Positions 37,487 through 46,544 of a DNA stretch of 64,000 nucleotides are shown here, in pieces (positions within the stretch are counted from its first letter, which is position 1; each line of letters starts with the position of its first letter). Source of the DNA: JAJEFO01 sp022819605 (GTDB lineage Bacteria > Pseudomonadota > Alphaproteobacteria > Rhodobacterales > Rhodobacteraceae); contig OZ244901.1 of the NCBI GenBank assembly GCA_965221545.1, forward strand, positions 3,658,001 through 3,722,000, in the 5' to 3' direction. Position numbers and translations under genes: made by a program. Under the pieces are notes generated by a model. The model did not search any database. It was not told the origin of the DNA and was given only the letters and a program-made list of their open reading frames with translations.

Positions 37487-38934
37487 CAGCCTTCGACCTC
37501 GTAGTAGATGTGCTTGGTCTCCAGGAAGTCGTTCATCGCCTCGACGCCGTGGAGCCGGCCGATTCCGCTCTGTCGGTACCCGCCCGTTTCGACTTCTGCG
37601 AAGAGCCGGTTATGGCAATTGAGCCAGACCGTGCCAAAACGCAGCTTGCGCGCCATGCGCATCGAGACGTTCAGGTCGCTGGTGTATACGGAGGCGGCAA
37701 GGCCGAAACGGGTGGCGTTGGCCTTCGCAACGGCCTCCGACTCGCCGCCGAAGCGCTCAAGCGAGACGATTGGGCCGAAGAGTTCGTCCTGCACGAGATC
37801 ATGAGTCACGTCCTCGATTTCGAACATCGACGGCGTTATGAAAAAGCCACCCGACAACTCATCGCCGCCCGCCGTGCCTCGCAGCACGAGATTGGACTCC
37901 GCATCCGCACGATCGACAATGCCAAGGAGCCTCTGCTGGCTCGGCTGGTCTATGAGCGGACCCAATTCGACTCCCTCGGCGCGTGCATCCCCTGTCATTG
38001 TCGCCTCGTATGCCGCCCGAAGACGCATCTTCATCTCGTCGTAGATCGTGTCCTGCACCAGAACTCGGCTGATGCACGTGCACATCTGCCCGTTGAGCGC
38101 CAACGAGCCGCGCTTGATCTCCGCCACCGCCTTGTCGAGATCCGCACCATCAAAGACCAGCGCAGGGGCCTTGCCGCCCAGCTCCAGCGAGACATGCTTG
38201 ATCGTGTCGGCGGCATTGGCCATGATGATCCTGCCGGTGCGTGACGATCCGGTAAAGGAAATCACGTCGATCTCAGGATGCGTGGACAGTACGGTGCCGA
38301 CCTCGGTGCCGAATTCGTTGACGGAATTGACCACGCCATTGGGCAGCGACGGGACCGACTCGAAGCAGGCCATGACAGCCGCATTGGTCAACGGGGTCTG
38401 CGATGCCGGTTTTGCGACCACCGAGCAGCCAGCCGCCAGTGCCGGGGCGACGGAACGAACCAGCAGCGTTACCGGCGCATTCCAAGGCACGATGACCGAG
38501 GCGACACCCGAAGCCTCGCGCGTCATGAGGCTCATCTTGCCAGGCGCGCTCTCGAATGTTCGGCCAAAGACATTCCGTGCAACGCCCGCATAGTAGCGGG
38601 CCTCACCATAGCCGGCGGCAATTTCGTGCCGGGCTTGGCCAAGCACCTTGCCGTTTTCCCTGGCCATCAGATCCGCGATCTCGTCCGCACGCGATTCCAA
38701 GATGTTAGCGAATTCGAGCAGAACCGCCGCGCGAAGCCGGGGGCTTGACGCCCAATCCGTGGCTTCAAAGGCGTCTCGGGCTGCCATCACCGCCTGACCT
38801 GCCAATTCGGTCGACCCGTTCGGAGCCTCGGCGAAGACTGATCCGTCCGAGGGGTTCTGGACCGGGATCATGCCGTTCGGCGCGTCCGAAACCCATGAAC
38901 CGCCAATGTAGTGGTGTCCTTCCTTGGATGGCAT
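37486..38934 (-). CDS. NAD(P)-dependent aldehyde dehydrogenase
   Basis: This 482-residue ALDH-superfamily enzyme oxidises an aldehyde to the acid. It has the cofactor site FTGSSRTGRIIMANAA, the catalytic glutamate in SLELGGKAPALVF (about residue 250) and the catalytic cysteine in LNGQMCTCISRVLV (about residue 284). The substrate is unknown. It starts 12 bp after the monooxygenase and overlaps the iron-type dehydrogenase by 4 bp, so the three are coregulated. Confidence 0.92.
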   Translation of the reverse strand: MPSKEGHHYIGGSWVSDAPNGMIPVQNPSDGSVFAEAPNGSTELAGQAVMAARDAFEATDWASSPRLRAAVLLEFANILESRADEIADLMARENGKVLGQARHEIAAGYGEARYYAGVARNVFGRTFESAPGKMSLMTREASGVASVIVPWNAPVTLLVRSVAPALAAGCSVVAKPASQTPLTNAAVMACFESVPSLPNGVVNSVNEFGTEVGTVLSTHPEIDVISFTGSSRTGRIIMANAADTIKHVSLELGGKAPALVFDGADLDKAVAEIKRGSLALNGQMCTCISRVLVQDTIYDEMKMRLRAAYEATMTGDARAEGVELGPLIDQPSQQRLLGIVDRADAESNLVLRGTAGGDELSGGFFITPSMFEIEDVTHDLVQDELFGPIVSLERFGGESEAVAKANATRFGLAASVYTSDLNVSMRMARKLRFGTVWLNCHNRLFAEVETGGYRQSGIGRLHGVEAMNDFLETKHIYYEVEG

Positions 38935-38946
38935 GTCAGGAACCTC

Positions 38947-40527
38947 CTAAGTCTGTTGCCCGATGGCGTGGGCGAGAACTCTCTCGGTGTCAGACTCCGC
39001 CGACGAACCAACCCAAGCGATGAACTGATCGGGTCGAACCAGGATCGCGTTGCACCCATAGGCCTTCCGCAGCGCCCCGGACCGCAGCGTCAGAATCTTG
39101 AACGGGACGCCAAGCGCATCAGCCGCGCTCGCGAATCCGGTCGAAAGCGCATTGTCGCCACTGAGATCCAATAGCGTGAAACCTGGGCCGAGCGCATCCC
39201 ACAGGTCACCACCGTCCGGCAGTGCCTGAGGCGCAAGGTGATAGCCCGGCTTGGCTTCGAATCCATGCTTGCCCTTCGCCCCTGACTGATTTCCGGTCTC
39301 GCCAAGGACAATGGGCGAACCCGCATAATGTGGCAGGAACTCGGTCACGTCCGCGTCATCTGCATTGGCTCGCGCGGCCCACGCCATGTCGAAGGCCGCC
39401 CTGTCCTTCTCTGGGGAGAATTCCTGCGTGAACCCGCGAAAGTCGTCGATCATCCGGCTGATGAAGTCGCGGCTGACCGAACGGAAGACCGGATGCCGTT
39501 CGGCGGTATAGCTGTCGAGCAGGTCGTTCCCAGCCCAGCCTTTCAGGGCTGCATCAAGCTTCCAACCGAGATTGCAGGCATCCTCAAGGCCTGTGTTGAC
39601 GCCGTAGCCCCCGTAGGGCGGGTGACTGTGGCAGGCGTCTCCGGCAATGAACACGCGATCCTTGCGATAGGTCTGCGCATGGGAAATGCGCAGGTCCCAG
39701 AACCCGATATGCTCGAATTCCAGTTCGAATTCCACGCCAACAAATTTGTGAAGGAAGGCATGGAAATCGAAGTTCTCCCGCGTGGCACCGTCGGGCACAG
39801 GAGCATGAAAGAACCACCCCCCGTTCAGGTCGACACGGCCCAGAAACTGCCAGTAGCCATCCATCGCAGGGTGCATCACATTGAAGATCGACTTGCCGGG
39901 ATAACGTTCGAGCAGGTCGTGCAACTCCATGGAACGGAAGACGAGCAAAGCCATGCGCGGCCCTTCGTGGTCGGTCTCGTTCCGGATGCCGCCGACATCG
40001 CGGGTAACCGACCGCGCCCCGTCGCAGCCCACTGCATAGGCACCCACCACCACATGCGTCGCGCCATCGGCCTCGTAGGAAACGCGGACGCCGGCATCAT
40101 CCTGGGTCACGCCGGTGACTTCTGCACCCCGAATGAACGCCACCTGAGGAAGACCGGCAACGCGGTCTCTCAAGACTCTCTCGAGATTGTATTGCGGCAA
40201 GCGCTCGTTGTCGGCGAAGTAGTAGGGTCGCACGCGCGAGCGTTGAAACCAGTCATAGCGATAGTCACTGAGAAGGCGGCCGTAGGTCACGAGACCGGCA
40301 TTGCCGAATTCAGGCGGGATGGGGGTAGCCGCACGGACTTGATCCGTGATGCCCCAGGCGCGAAAATGCTCGCCTGTGCGCTGCGTCAGGTTCTGCCCCT
40401 TGGGGATGCGGTGAAGCTCGGTCGTGCGTTCCAGAACCGTGCTCTCGACCCCTTTCAGCGCGAGATCAATCGCGAGGCCCAGACCAACCGGCCCTCCGCC
40501 ATTGATGATTACCTGTGAATCGGTCAC
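38947..40527 (-). CDS. FAD-dependent aromatic-type monooxygenase (PHBH/MhpA class)
   Basis: This 526-residue class-A flavoprotein monooxygenase has the FAD Rossmann motif INGGGPVGLGLAIDLALKG (about residues 7-25), the DG motif VGCDGARSVTRD and the GD motif FIAGDACHSHPPYGGYGVNT. Relatives hydroxylate phenolic rings such as 3-hydroxyphenylpropionate, resorcinol or chlorophenol with NAD(P)H. The GTG at 40527 follows a GAGGGGA ribosome site; the next upstream gene ends 8 bp before it. The C-terminal domain is of the thioredoxin-like type seen in phenol hydroxylases. Confidence 0.9.
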   Translation of the reverse strand: MTDSQVIINGGGPVGLGLAIDLALKGVESTVLERTTELHRIPKGQNLTQRTGEHFRAWGITDQVRAATPIPPEFGNAGLVTYGRLLSDYRYDWFQRSRVRPYYFADNERLPQYNLERVLRDRVAGLPQVAFIRGAEVTGVTQDDAGVRVSYEADGATHVVVGAYAVGCDGARSVTRDVGGIRNETDHEGPRMALLVFRSMELHDLLERYPGKSIFNVMHPAMDGYWQFLGRVDLNGGWFFHAPVPDGATRENFDFHAFLHKFVGVEFELEFEHIGFWDLRISHAQTYRKDRVFIAGDACHSHPPYGGYGVNTGLEDACNLGWKLDAALKGWAGNDLLDSYTAERHPVFRSVSRDFISRMIDDFRGFTQEFSPEKDRAAFDMAWAARANADDADVTEFLPHYAGSPIVLGETGNQSGAKGKHGFEAKPGYHLAPQALPDGGDLWDALGPGFTLLDLSGDNALSTGFASAADALGVPFKILTLRSGALRKAYGCNAILVRPDQFIAWVGSSAESDTERVLAHAIGQQT

Positions 40528-40535
40528 GGTTCCCC

Positions 40536-40775
40536 TCACGCGCTTTCGACAATGCAGACATCCTGGCCCACGGCCGCGACCTCGTCCTCGCCGACCAGGA
40601 TTTCGACCATCACGCCGTCGCCGGGAGCCTCGACTTCGCTGGATACCTTTTCCGTCTCCACCTCGTAGAGGACGTCTCCCGTCTTGAAGCTATCACCCGC
40701 CGCGACATGCCAGCTCGTGATTGTTCCTTCCTCCATGTTCATCCCGATGCGGGCGAGTTTCAACTTGGCTTTCAT
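40536..40775 (-). CDS. Free-standing lipoyl (biotinyl/lipoyl-attachment) domain protein
   Basis: This 79-residue protein is a single lipoyl domain with the attachment lysine in VETEKVSSE (Lys43) and matching half-sites on both sides. In normal 2-oxo acid dehydrogenase complexes this domain is the N-terminus of E2. Here the gene ends after it, with no subunit-binding or acyltransferase domain. Its start overlaps the E1-beta stop (ATGA). I infer it accepts the acyl or hydroxyalkyl group from the adjacent E1. A biotinylated carrier is less likely, because ETEK favours lipoate. Confidence 0.88.
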   Translation of the reverse strand: MKAKLKLARIGMNMEEGTITSWHVAAGDSFKTGDVLYEVETEKVSSEVEAPGDGVMVEILVGEDEVAAVGQDVCIVESA

Positions 40776-41755
40776 TTTGCCGCCTCGGGAAAATGCGCCT
40801 TTGCGGCTGTGACAATGCGCTCGGCATTCGGCAGCAAGGGCAGCTCCGCTGACGGGGCATAGGGCATCGCTGCATCCGGCACGGTGATGCGTTGAACGGG
40901 CGCCTTCAGCTGGGCGAAACCCTTGTCAGCAAGAATCGCCGCAACATGGCTGGCGACCGAACAGGCATCACGGCTTTCATCCACCACGATCGCGCGACCG
41001 GTCTTCGCGACGCTGGCAAGAATCGCCTCCGTGTCGAGCGGCACCAGTGACTGCAGGTCCAGAACCTCCGCCGACACGCCCAGTTCCGTCTCAAGCCGCA
41101 TTGCGGCCTGCAATGTCATCCGGGTCATCGATCCCATGGTTATCAGCGTCAGGTCGCTGCCCTCGTGCATTATGCGGGCTTCGCCAAGCGGCGTGACGTA
41201 GTCGCCGCCCGGGACTTCGTCAGAGTCGCCGCCCCGACCACCGGGTTCAAGAAAGAATGTCGGATTGTCGGAGCGGATCGCTGCCTTCATGAGACCCTTG
41301 GCGTTTTCGGGTGTCGAGGGAACCGCCACTTCGACTCCAGCAAGGTTCATGAGAAGCGAAAAGGGCGTGTCGGAATGCTGGGCCGCGGTCGAACGCCCGC
41401 CGCCATAGTTGGCGATCACTGTTATCGGCAAGGTGACCTGCCCTCCGCTCATCAATCTCAGCTTCGCCATCTGGTTGGCGATGGCATCAAAGCCCGTGTA
41501 GATGAAATTCGAGAACATCATGTGCAGGATGACGCGACAGCCGCATGCGGCCGCACCAACGGAGATTCCCGTCAGCGTCTGCTCGGAGATCGGCGTGTTG
41601 CGCACCCGATCTGCACCGAAACGATCCAGAAGACCACGCGTGTCGCCGAAGATGGAGGCCTCGACGTCTTCACCGATCAGGATCGTCCTGTGATCACGCT
41701 CCATCTCTTCGACAAGCGCCTGGTTGATCGCTTGTATGAAACGCATCCGCGGCAT
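40772..41755 (-). CDS. 2-oxo acid dehydrogenase E1 component, beta subunit
   Basis: This 327-residue protein matches the transketolase pyrimidine-binding and C-terminal domains of E1-beta (PdhB/AcoB/BkdA2 type): ILIGEDVEASIFGDTRGL near residue 25, TPISEQTLTGISVGAAACG near 58, and SLVPLDTEAILASVAKTGRAIVVDESRDA near 240. It pairs with the alpha subunit to decarboxylate a 2-oxo acid with thiamine diphosphate. It overlaps both neighbours by 4 bp. Specificity (pyruvate, branched-chain, acetoin or other) cannot be set. Confidence 0.93.
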   Translation of the reverse strand: MPRMRFIQAINQALVEEMERDHRTILIGEDVEASIFGDTRGLLDRFGADRVRNTPISEQTLTGISVGAAACGCRVILHMMFSNFIYTGFDAIANQMAKLRLMSGGQVTLPITVIANYGGGRSTAAQHSDTPFSLLMNLAGVEVAVPSTPENAKGLMKAAIRSDNPTFFLEPGGRGGDSDEVPGGDYVTPLGEARIMHEGSDLTLITMGSMTRMTLQAAMRLETELGVSAEVLDLQSLVPLDTEAILASVAKTGRAIVVDESRDACSVASHVAAILADKGFAQLKAPVQRITVPDAAMPYAPSAELPLLPNAERIVTAAKAHFPEAAK

Positions 41756-42750
41756 CAGGATCCCACCCGCATCAACTGTTCCGCCGTGCCGGGATCCGGC
41801 GCGGTGCCTGCCTCGCCGAAGGCCACGGCGCCTTCCACGCATGCGTCCGCCTCCATTTCCATGCTTGCACACTTGGCGTCGTCCGCCGCTCCGCGATCAA
41901 TGATCAGCGCTCGGGTTCTTGCAACTGGGTCCTTTGCGCGCCACGCTTGGATTTCTTCGTCACTGCGATAGGGCGTGGACAGCACCATTGCCTCGGCCGA
42001 AAAATGCCCCGAATACCGGTAGGTCCGCGCCTCGATGAAGGCTGGCCCGGCACCGGACCGGCAATGAGCCACCGCTTCGAGCGCCGTCCTGCAGACCTCC
42101 ACCACATCATTGCCGTCGATGTTCCAGACCGGGATGCCAAAGGGCTTGGCACGATCGGAGATCACGCCGGACGTGACCGTGTCTGAGGGCGAAAACTCGG
42201 AAAACCCGTTGTTTTCACAGACGAAGAGAACCGGCAGCCTCCAGAGCGAGGATATGTTGAGGCTCTCCATCAGCGACCCTTGGTTGGCTGCCCCGTCACC
42301 GAAGAAGCAGACAGCGACACGGCCTTCTCCCTCAAGCTGGTTAGCGAGGCCGGCACCTGTGGCAATGCCAAGCCCTGCCCCCACGATCCCGTTGGCACCC
42401 ACGATCCCCTTCGAAAAGTCTGCCACATGCATCGATCCGCCCATGCCACGGCAGATGCCTTCAGCCTTGCCATAGACCTCGGCGAACATCGCGTTTACGT
42501 CACCGCCCTTTGCCAGGTAGTGCCCGTGCCCGCGATGCGTGGAGGTGATCTGGTCACGATCATCAAGGTTGGCGCAGATCCCGACGGCCACCGCCTCCTG
42601 GCCGTCGGACAGGTGCACCTGCCCCGGCGTCCTCCCCAGCTTCACGTCGCGGAAGAGCTGCTCCTCCGACTTCCTGATCAAGAGCATCCGTCGATACATC
42701 TCGATCAGGACTTCGTCGTCGGGCTGAATGTTGGAGGTGCTCGATACCAT
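41755..42750 (-). CDS. 2-oxo acid dehydrogenase E1 component, alpha subunit
   Basis: This 331-residue E1-alpha has the thiamine diphosphate motif GDGAANQG followed about 25 residues later by ENN (residues about 155-185). It also has RGHGHYLAKGGD and GMGGSMHVADFSKGIVGANGIVG, a block shared by pyruvate and acetoin E1-alpha. The start is ATG 42750; upstream sequence belongs to the divergent promoter region. It is the first gene of a six-gene operon and diverges from a LysR regulator. Resemblance to acetoin dehydrogenase (AcoA) is notable, but no acoC-type E2 is present. Confidence 0.92.
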   Translation of the reverse strand: MVSSTSNIQPDDEVLIEMYRRMLLIRKSEEQLFRDVKLGRTPGQVHLSDGQEAVAVGICANLDDRDQITSTHRGHGHYLAKGGDVNAMFAEVYGKAEGICRGMGGSMHVADFSKGIVGANGIVGAGLGIATGAGLANQLEGEGRVAVCFFGDGAANQGSLMESLNISSLWRLPVLFVCENNGFSEFSPSDTVTSGVISDRAKPFGIPVWNIDGNDVVEVCRTALEAVAHCRSGAGPAFIEARTYRYSGHFSAEAMVLSTPYRSDEEIQAWRAKDPVARTRALIIDRGAADDAKCASMEMEADACVEGAVAFGEAGTAPDPGTAEQLMRVGS

Positions 42751-42794
42751 GGCATACCCTCTTGTCGCCCGTGAACGTAAGCCGACGGCGTTGG

Positions 42795-42803
42795 TTGCGA
42801 CAA
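42795..42803. promoter_or_regulatory. Candidate LysR-regulator palindrome between divergent genes
   Basis: TTGCGACAA is a short inverted repeat (TTG/CAA) centred in the 125-bp divergent region between E1-alpha and the LysR gene. A T-N11-A pattern overlaps it. The position suits a LysR site controlling both directions, but the motif is short. Confidence 0.3.
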
Positions 42804-42875
42804 TAGCCCCGGATTTACAGGAGAGGAAAGCGCAACTAATGTCTCTCGAGCCTACCGGGAACAAGGGGCGTGCCC

Positions 42876-43838
42876 ATGGATTTCCGCCAGCTCAAATACT
42901 TTCACGCCGTCGCCAAGCACGAGAGCCTGACTGCTGCGAGCGAGGCGCTCAACGTGACGCAGCCTGCAATCGGCCAGCAGATACGGAAACTGGAAGCCGA
43001 ACTTGGCCTGAAACTGTTAACTCGTCATTCACGCGGCATGCGGCCAACCTCCGTCGGCAAAGTTCTGTACCAGCGCGCGGAAGACATCCTTGGCGCGGTC
43101 GAAAACACGCGTCGCGAATTGTCCAGACATCGAAACACCAGCGAGGGGACCGTCCGGATCGGCGTCACGCCATCCCTGAGCCGGGTGCTGGTGCCGCGGC
43201 TGATGGAATTGGGATTTGACAGGCATCCGGGCATAACCCTCCTCTTCAACCAGGGATTTCCGGCGGACCTGGAAAGAATGTGGGAGGCCGGAGAGTGCGA
43301 CTTTGCATTCTTTGACAAGGACATCGAAACGGATGAATCAGAGAGTCTTCCGGTCTACAATGAGCGTCTGTGCCTGATCGGGCCTCCGAGCCTCTGTGCG
43401 CCGTTGCCGGACCCGGTGCCAATTTCGGAAGTGGCAGGGCTTCCGGTCGTGCTTGACGTACGCGCGGTCTGGTCCCGCGAACAGATCGAGCGCGGGTTCA
43501 AGAAGACTGACTCGAAGTGGGCCGACCTGATCGAGTGCTCGTCGATCGAGATCCGGCGGGAATACCTTGTGCGAGGACGTCGGTTTTGCGTTGCGCCCAT
43601 CGCCCAATTCAATAGCGAAATTGCCGCCGGGCTCGCCGACCATCGCGGCATTGACTTGCCCAGTTTCAATCGCACGGTCCACCTTGCCGGGCCGCGGGTC
43701 GAGAAAATGACGAAAGCCCAGCGCAACATCCGGACACTCATCGTCGAGATCGCCGACGATCTGATCCAGGCCGCCAACGTGGCCTGGAAACCGCCGGAGT
43801 GGACATCGGCCGAAAGTAGCGATTCTTCTATCAGTTGA
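42876..43838 (+). CDS. LysR-family transcriptional regulator
   Basis: This 320-residue regulator has the LysR helix-turn-helix at residues 1-60 (MDFRQLKYFHAVAKHESLTA, then ASEALNVTQPAIGQQIRKLE) and a type-II periplasmic-binding effector domain starting near TVRIGVTPSLSRVLVP. The start follows AAGGGG with a 7-base gap. It diverges from the E1-alpha operon and precedes the arylsulfotransferase-like gene, so it could control both. The effector is unknown. Confidence 0.93.
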   Translation: MDFRQLKYFHAVAKHESLTAASEALNVTQPAIGQQIRKLEAELGLKLLTRHSRGMRPTSVGKVLYQRAEDILGAVENTRRELSRHRNTSEGTVRIGVTPSLSRVLVPRLMELGFDRHPGITLLFNQGFPADLERMWEAGECDFAFFDKDIETDESESLPVYNERLCLIGPPSLCAPLPDPVPISEVAGLPVVLDVRAVWSREQIERGFKKTDSKWADLIECSSIEIRREYLVRGRRFCVAPIAQFNSEIAAGLADHRGIDLPSFNRTVHLAGPRVEKMTKAQRNIRTLIVEIADDLIQAANVAWKPPEWTSAESSDSSIS

Positions 43839-43899
43839 AAGCAATCCCGTCTTTTTTGTGTGCGGCGACCTTTGCATTGTGTCATCAGGGAGATTGTCA

Positions 43900-45561
43900 A
43901 TGCCGACAGCGCAGTTCCTTGCAGAACCAGTCATCGAACATGGGCCGGAGTACGCGCCACTCGTCGCCCGACTGCACGTGAAGACATCGAATGCAGACGT
44001 GGTCCGTGTCCGTATCGAGCAGAGTGGAGATGCCTGGACAATCTCCTTCCCGGCAGCAGATGGCAGTCATCTGCTGCTTGGGTTCCATCCTGACGGCGTG
44101 GCGAAAGTAACGGTGCAGATCGCCGGGCAGGACGGTGCCGTGACATGGCCGAAGGCAATCGCGCACCGACTCAGGGATGTGCCTACCTCGCCGCTCGAAA
44201 TGCCGCCGCTGCAGACACGTGTCTCGCAGCCACACCGCATGGCGGGTCGATTCACTTTCCTGACCGTTCGCCGCCGCGCCACGGGGCGCATTACGGACAT
44301 GACGGTAGCACAGCGCAAGTGGCTCACCCATTGGGGCATGCTTGTTGCGGTCGACAACCAGGGCCGGATGCGCTGGATGCGCAAACTCGACCGACGCGCG
44401 GCGGGCATTGAGCACTTGGCGAGCGGCAACCTGTTTGTCCATGACACCGAGTCCTGTTCGCGAGAAATCGACGTTGCCGGGGACGTCATCCGAGCCTGGT
44501 ACGCCGCGCGGCGACCGCAGGGCGCAGAGGAATGCGGCATTCCCGTAGACGTTCGCAGCCTGCATCATCAGCCCCACCAAATGCCGAACGGCAACTTCCT
44601 TGCGCTCTCGGCACACGCAAGGCACGTGAAGGACTGGCCGGCGTCAGTCCACGAGCCCCGCAAGCACAAGGCTGATCGCGAAATCGTCGGGGACATGGTT
44701 GTTGAATTCACGCCTGATGGCGAAGTTGTCTGGAATTGGGACAGCTTTGGCCACCTTGATCCCTACCGCATCGGGTATGATGCGCTGGATGCCTACTGGC
44801 ATGTCCGCGGATTTCCAGGCGCGGCCGACTGGACCCACGGAAACGGCGTTGCCTACGACGAAAGCGATGATTCAGTTCTGGTGTCTTTGCGTCTGCAGGA
44901 CTGCATACTGAAGATTGATCGAGAGTCGGGCGAAATAGTCTGGATCCTTGGTGATCACGATGGCTGGCCTTCCCGGCTGCAAGGCAAGCTCCTGACCCCG
45001 GTTGGCGAGAACTTCAGGTGGCCCTGGCACATGCACAACCCCCGGGTCACTTCGGAAGGAACGATCATGCTGTTCGACAACGGCATCTATGGAGCGCGTC
45101 CTGGACAGGAACGGATTCCGTTCCACAAGAGCTTCTCGCGCGGCGTGGAGTACCGCGTTGACAAGGACGCAATGTCGGTCGAGCAAGTCTGGGCTTCCGC
45201 GTTGACGGATGCCGATGTCATGGAACGCACCTGGGCCATGGGCGATGCGCACCGGCTTGAAGACAGCGACACGGCGCTGGTGATTCACTCCGTCGCCATG
45301 CCCCATGGCCGCGACGACATCGGGATGGACGAGGATGATCGGTCACTGCGCTACGTGTCTGAATTCCCTTCCCATGCCCGAGTCCTCGAATACAACCGCA
45401 AGGACATCAGAGACATCGTGTTTGACATGACCGTGCGTGACGAAAACGACCTGATCCACTGGGAGATCTTTTCCGGCGTGCGGGTCGACAGCCTCTATCC
45501 CGAATGCAGCGGCATCAAGCTGGACTTGTGCGACACGCTGCAAACGGCGGGTGCGGCATGA
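43900..45561 (+). CDS. Arylsulfotransferase-like (ASST family) beta-propeller protein
   Basis: This 553-residue protein follows the ASST pattern of a six-bladed propeller after an N-terminal beta domain (residues 1-100). The histidine-rich motifs of the active site are visible: SLHHQPHQMPNGNFLAL (about 225-241), WTHGNGVAYDESDDSVLVS (about 310-328) and WHMHNPRVTSEGTIMLFDNG (about 377-396). Known ASST enzymes move sulfate from one phenol to another and are periplasmic. This protein has no signal peptide, so it should be cytoplasmic. It is coupled by overlap (ATGA) to the aminotransferase. Confidence 0.8.
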   Translation: MPTAQFLAEPVIEHGPEYAPLVARLHVKTSNADVVRVRIEQSGDAWTISFPAADGSHLLLGFHPDGVAKVTVQIAGQDGAVTWPKAIAHRLRDVPTSPLEMPPLQTRVSQPHRMAGRFTFLTVRRRATGRITDMTVAQRKWLTHWGMLVAVDNQGRMRWMRKLDRRAAGIEHLASGNLFVHDTESCSREIDVAGDVIRAWYAARRPQGAEECGIPVDVRSLHHQPHQMPNGNFLALSAHARHVKDWPASVHEPRKHKADREIVGDMVVEFTPDGEVVWNWDSFGHLDPYRIGYDALDAYWHVRGFPGAADWTHGNGVAYDESDDSVLVSLRLQDCILKIDRESGEIVWILGDHDGWPSRLQGKLLTPVGENFRWPWHMHNPRVTSEGTIMLFDNGIYGARPGQERIPFHKSFSRGVEYRVDKDAMSVEQVWASALTDADVMERTWAMGDAHRLEDSDTALVIHSVAMPHGRDDIGMDEDDRSLRYVSEFPSHARVLEYNRKDIRDIVFDMTVRDENDLIHWEIFSGVRVDSLYPECSGIKLDLCDTLQTAGAA

Positions 45562-46544
45562 ACGGTCTTTCGCCCTTGTCCGTACAGGAAATCATGGCAA
45601 GCGACCCAGCCCACGTGCCGATGGAGCGCGCGCCGGAATGGATGGAAGGTGCAGCTTACGTAATCGACCGGTTCGTGCCCTTGAACGAGGCGGCCGTGCC
45701 GATCACCGATCTGGGGCTTGTTCGAGCCGATGCGGTCTACGATGTGGTGTCTGTCAGTCGCGGACAGTTCTTCCGCCTTGCTGACCATCAGGCCCGGTTT
45801 GCACGCTCCTGCGACCGCATGGAGCTTTCAAGTCCATTCGCTCAAGCCGACGAGGCGGCATTGCTGAACGAACTCGTTGCACGCACTGGGCTCAAGGACG
45901 CCTATGTCTGGTGGGCGGTCACCCGGGGAGCGAACCTGCCGCACCCGAGCGACCGGCTGCATGCGGAGCGCTTCCAGAACAGGTTCTATGCCTTCGTGAT
46001 CCCTTACGTGTTCATCAAGGACGATGCAGACCGCCAGGCAGGCATTCACCTGCATGTCTCGAAGGACTACATCCGCATCCCCGCAAGCGCCATCGATCCC
46101 CGCGCAAAGAACTTCTGTTCACTTGACCTGAACATGTCTTTGATGGAGGCGGGCGGCTCCGGTGCCGGGTGGAGCGTGCTGACCGACGGGAACGACGTCC
46201 TGACCGAGGCGCCAGGCTCGAACATCTTCGTGTTTCGCGAGAACAGGATCATGACTCCGGAGCTTGGCTGCCTTGAAGGAATCACGCGGCTCACGACCCT
46301 GGAGCTTTGCGCAGAGATCGGGCTGAGCATCGAAGTGGGCACGGTGACCGTTGACGACCTCGTGACCGCGGACGAAGCGTTCCTGACTTCCAGCGCTGGC
46401 GGCATCCTTCCAGTCTCAATTGTCAACGACCAACCGATTTGCCAAGGGGCCGGGCCTGTCTCGACACGCATTCACAACCTCTATTGGGAGAAACGCTGGG
46501 CCGGGTGGCACGGCACCTCGGTAGACTACGAGGCAGTCAATTGA
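45558..46544 (+). CDS. Class-IV PLP aminotransferase (BCAT/D-amino-acid type)
   Basis: This 328-residue fold-type-IV aminotransferase has the PLP lysine in PRAKNFCSLDLNMSL (Lys184), the conserved glutamate in LTEAPGSNIFVF (Glu217) and the C-terminal phosphate-binding LTSSAGGILPVS. It belongs with branched-chain, D-amino-acid or (R)-amine transaminases; specificity is open. Start overlap with the ASST-like gene suggests they act on the same compound. Its 3' end overlaps the convergent VOC gene by 19 bp. Confidence 0.9.
   Translation: MNGLSPLSVQEIMASDPAHVPMERAPEWMEGAAYVIDRFVPLNEAAVPITDLGLVRADAVYDVVSVSRGQFFRLADHQARFARSCDRMELSSPFAQADEAALLNELVARTGLKDAYVWWAVTRGANLPHPSDRLHAERFQNRFYAFVIPYVFIKDDADRQAGIHLHVSKDYIRIPASAIDPRAKNFCSLDLNMSLMEAGGSGAGWSVLTDGNDVLTEAPGSNIFVFRENRIMTPELGCLEGITRLTTLELCAEIGLSIEVGTVTVDDLVTADEAFLTSSAGGILPVSIVNDQPICQGAGPVSTRIHNLYWEKRWAGWHGTSVDYEAVN

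Noticed and set aside
39328..40518. Plus-strand frame opposite the FAD monooxygenase
   Set aside because: It has no family features. The minus-strand protein has all three FAD motifs and a ribosome site.
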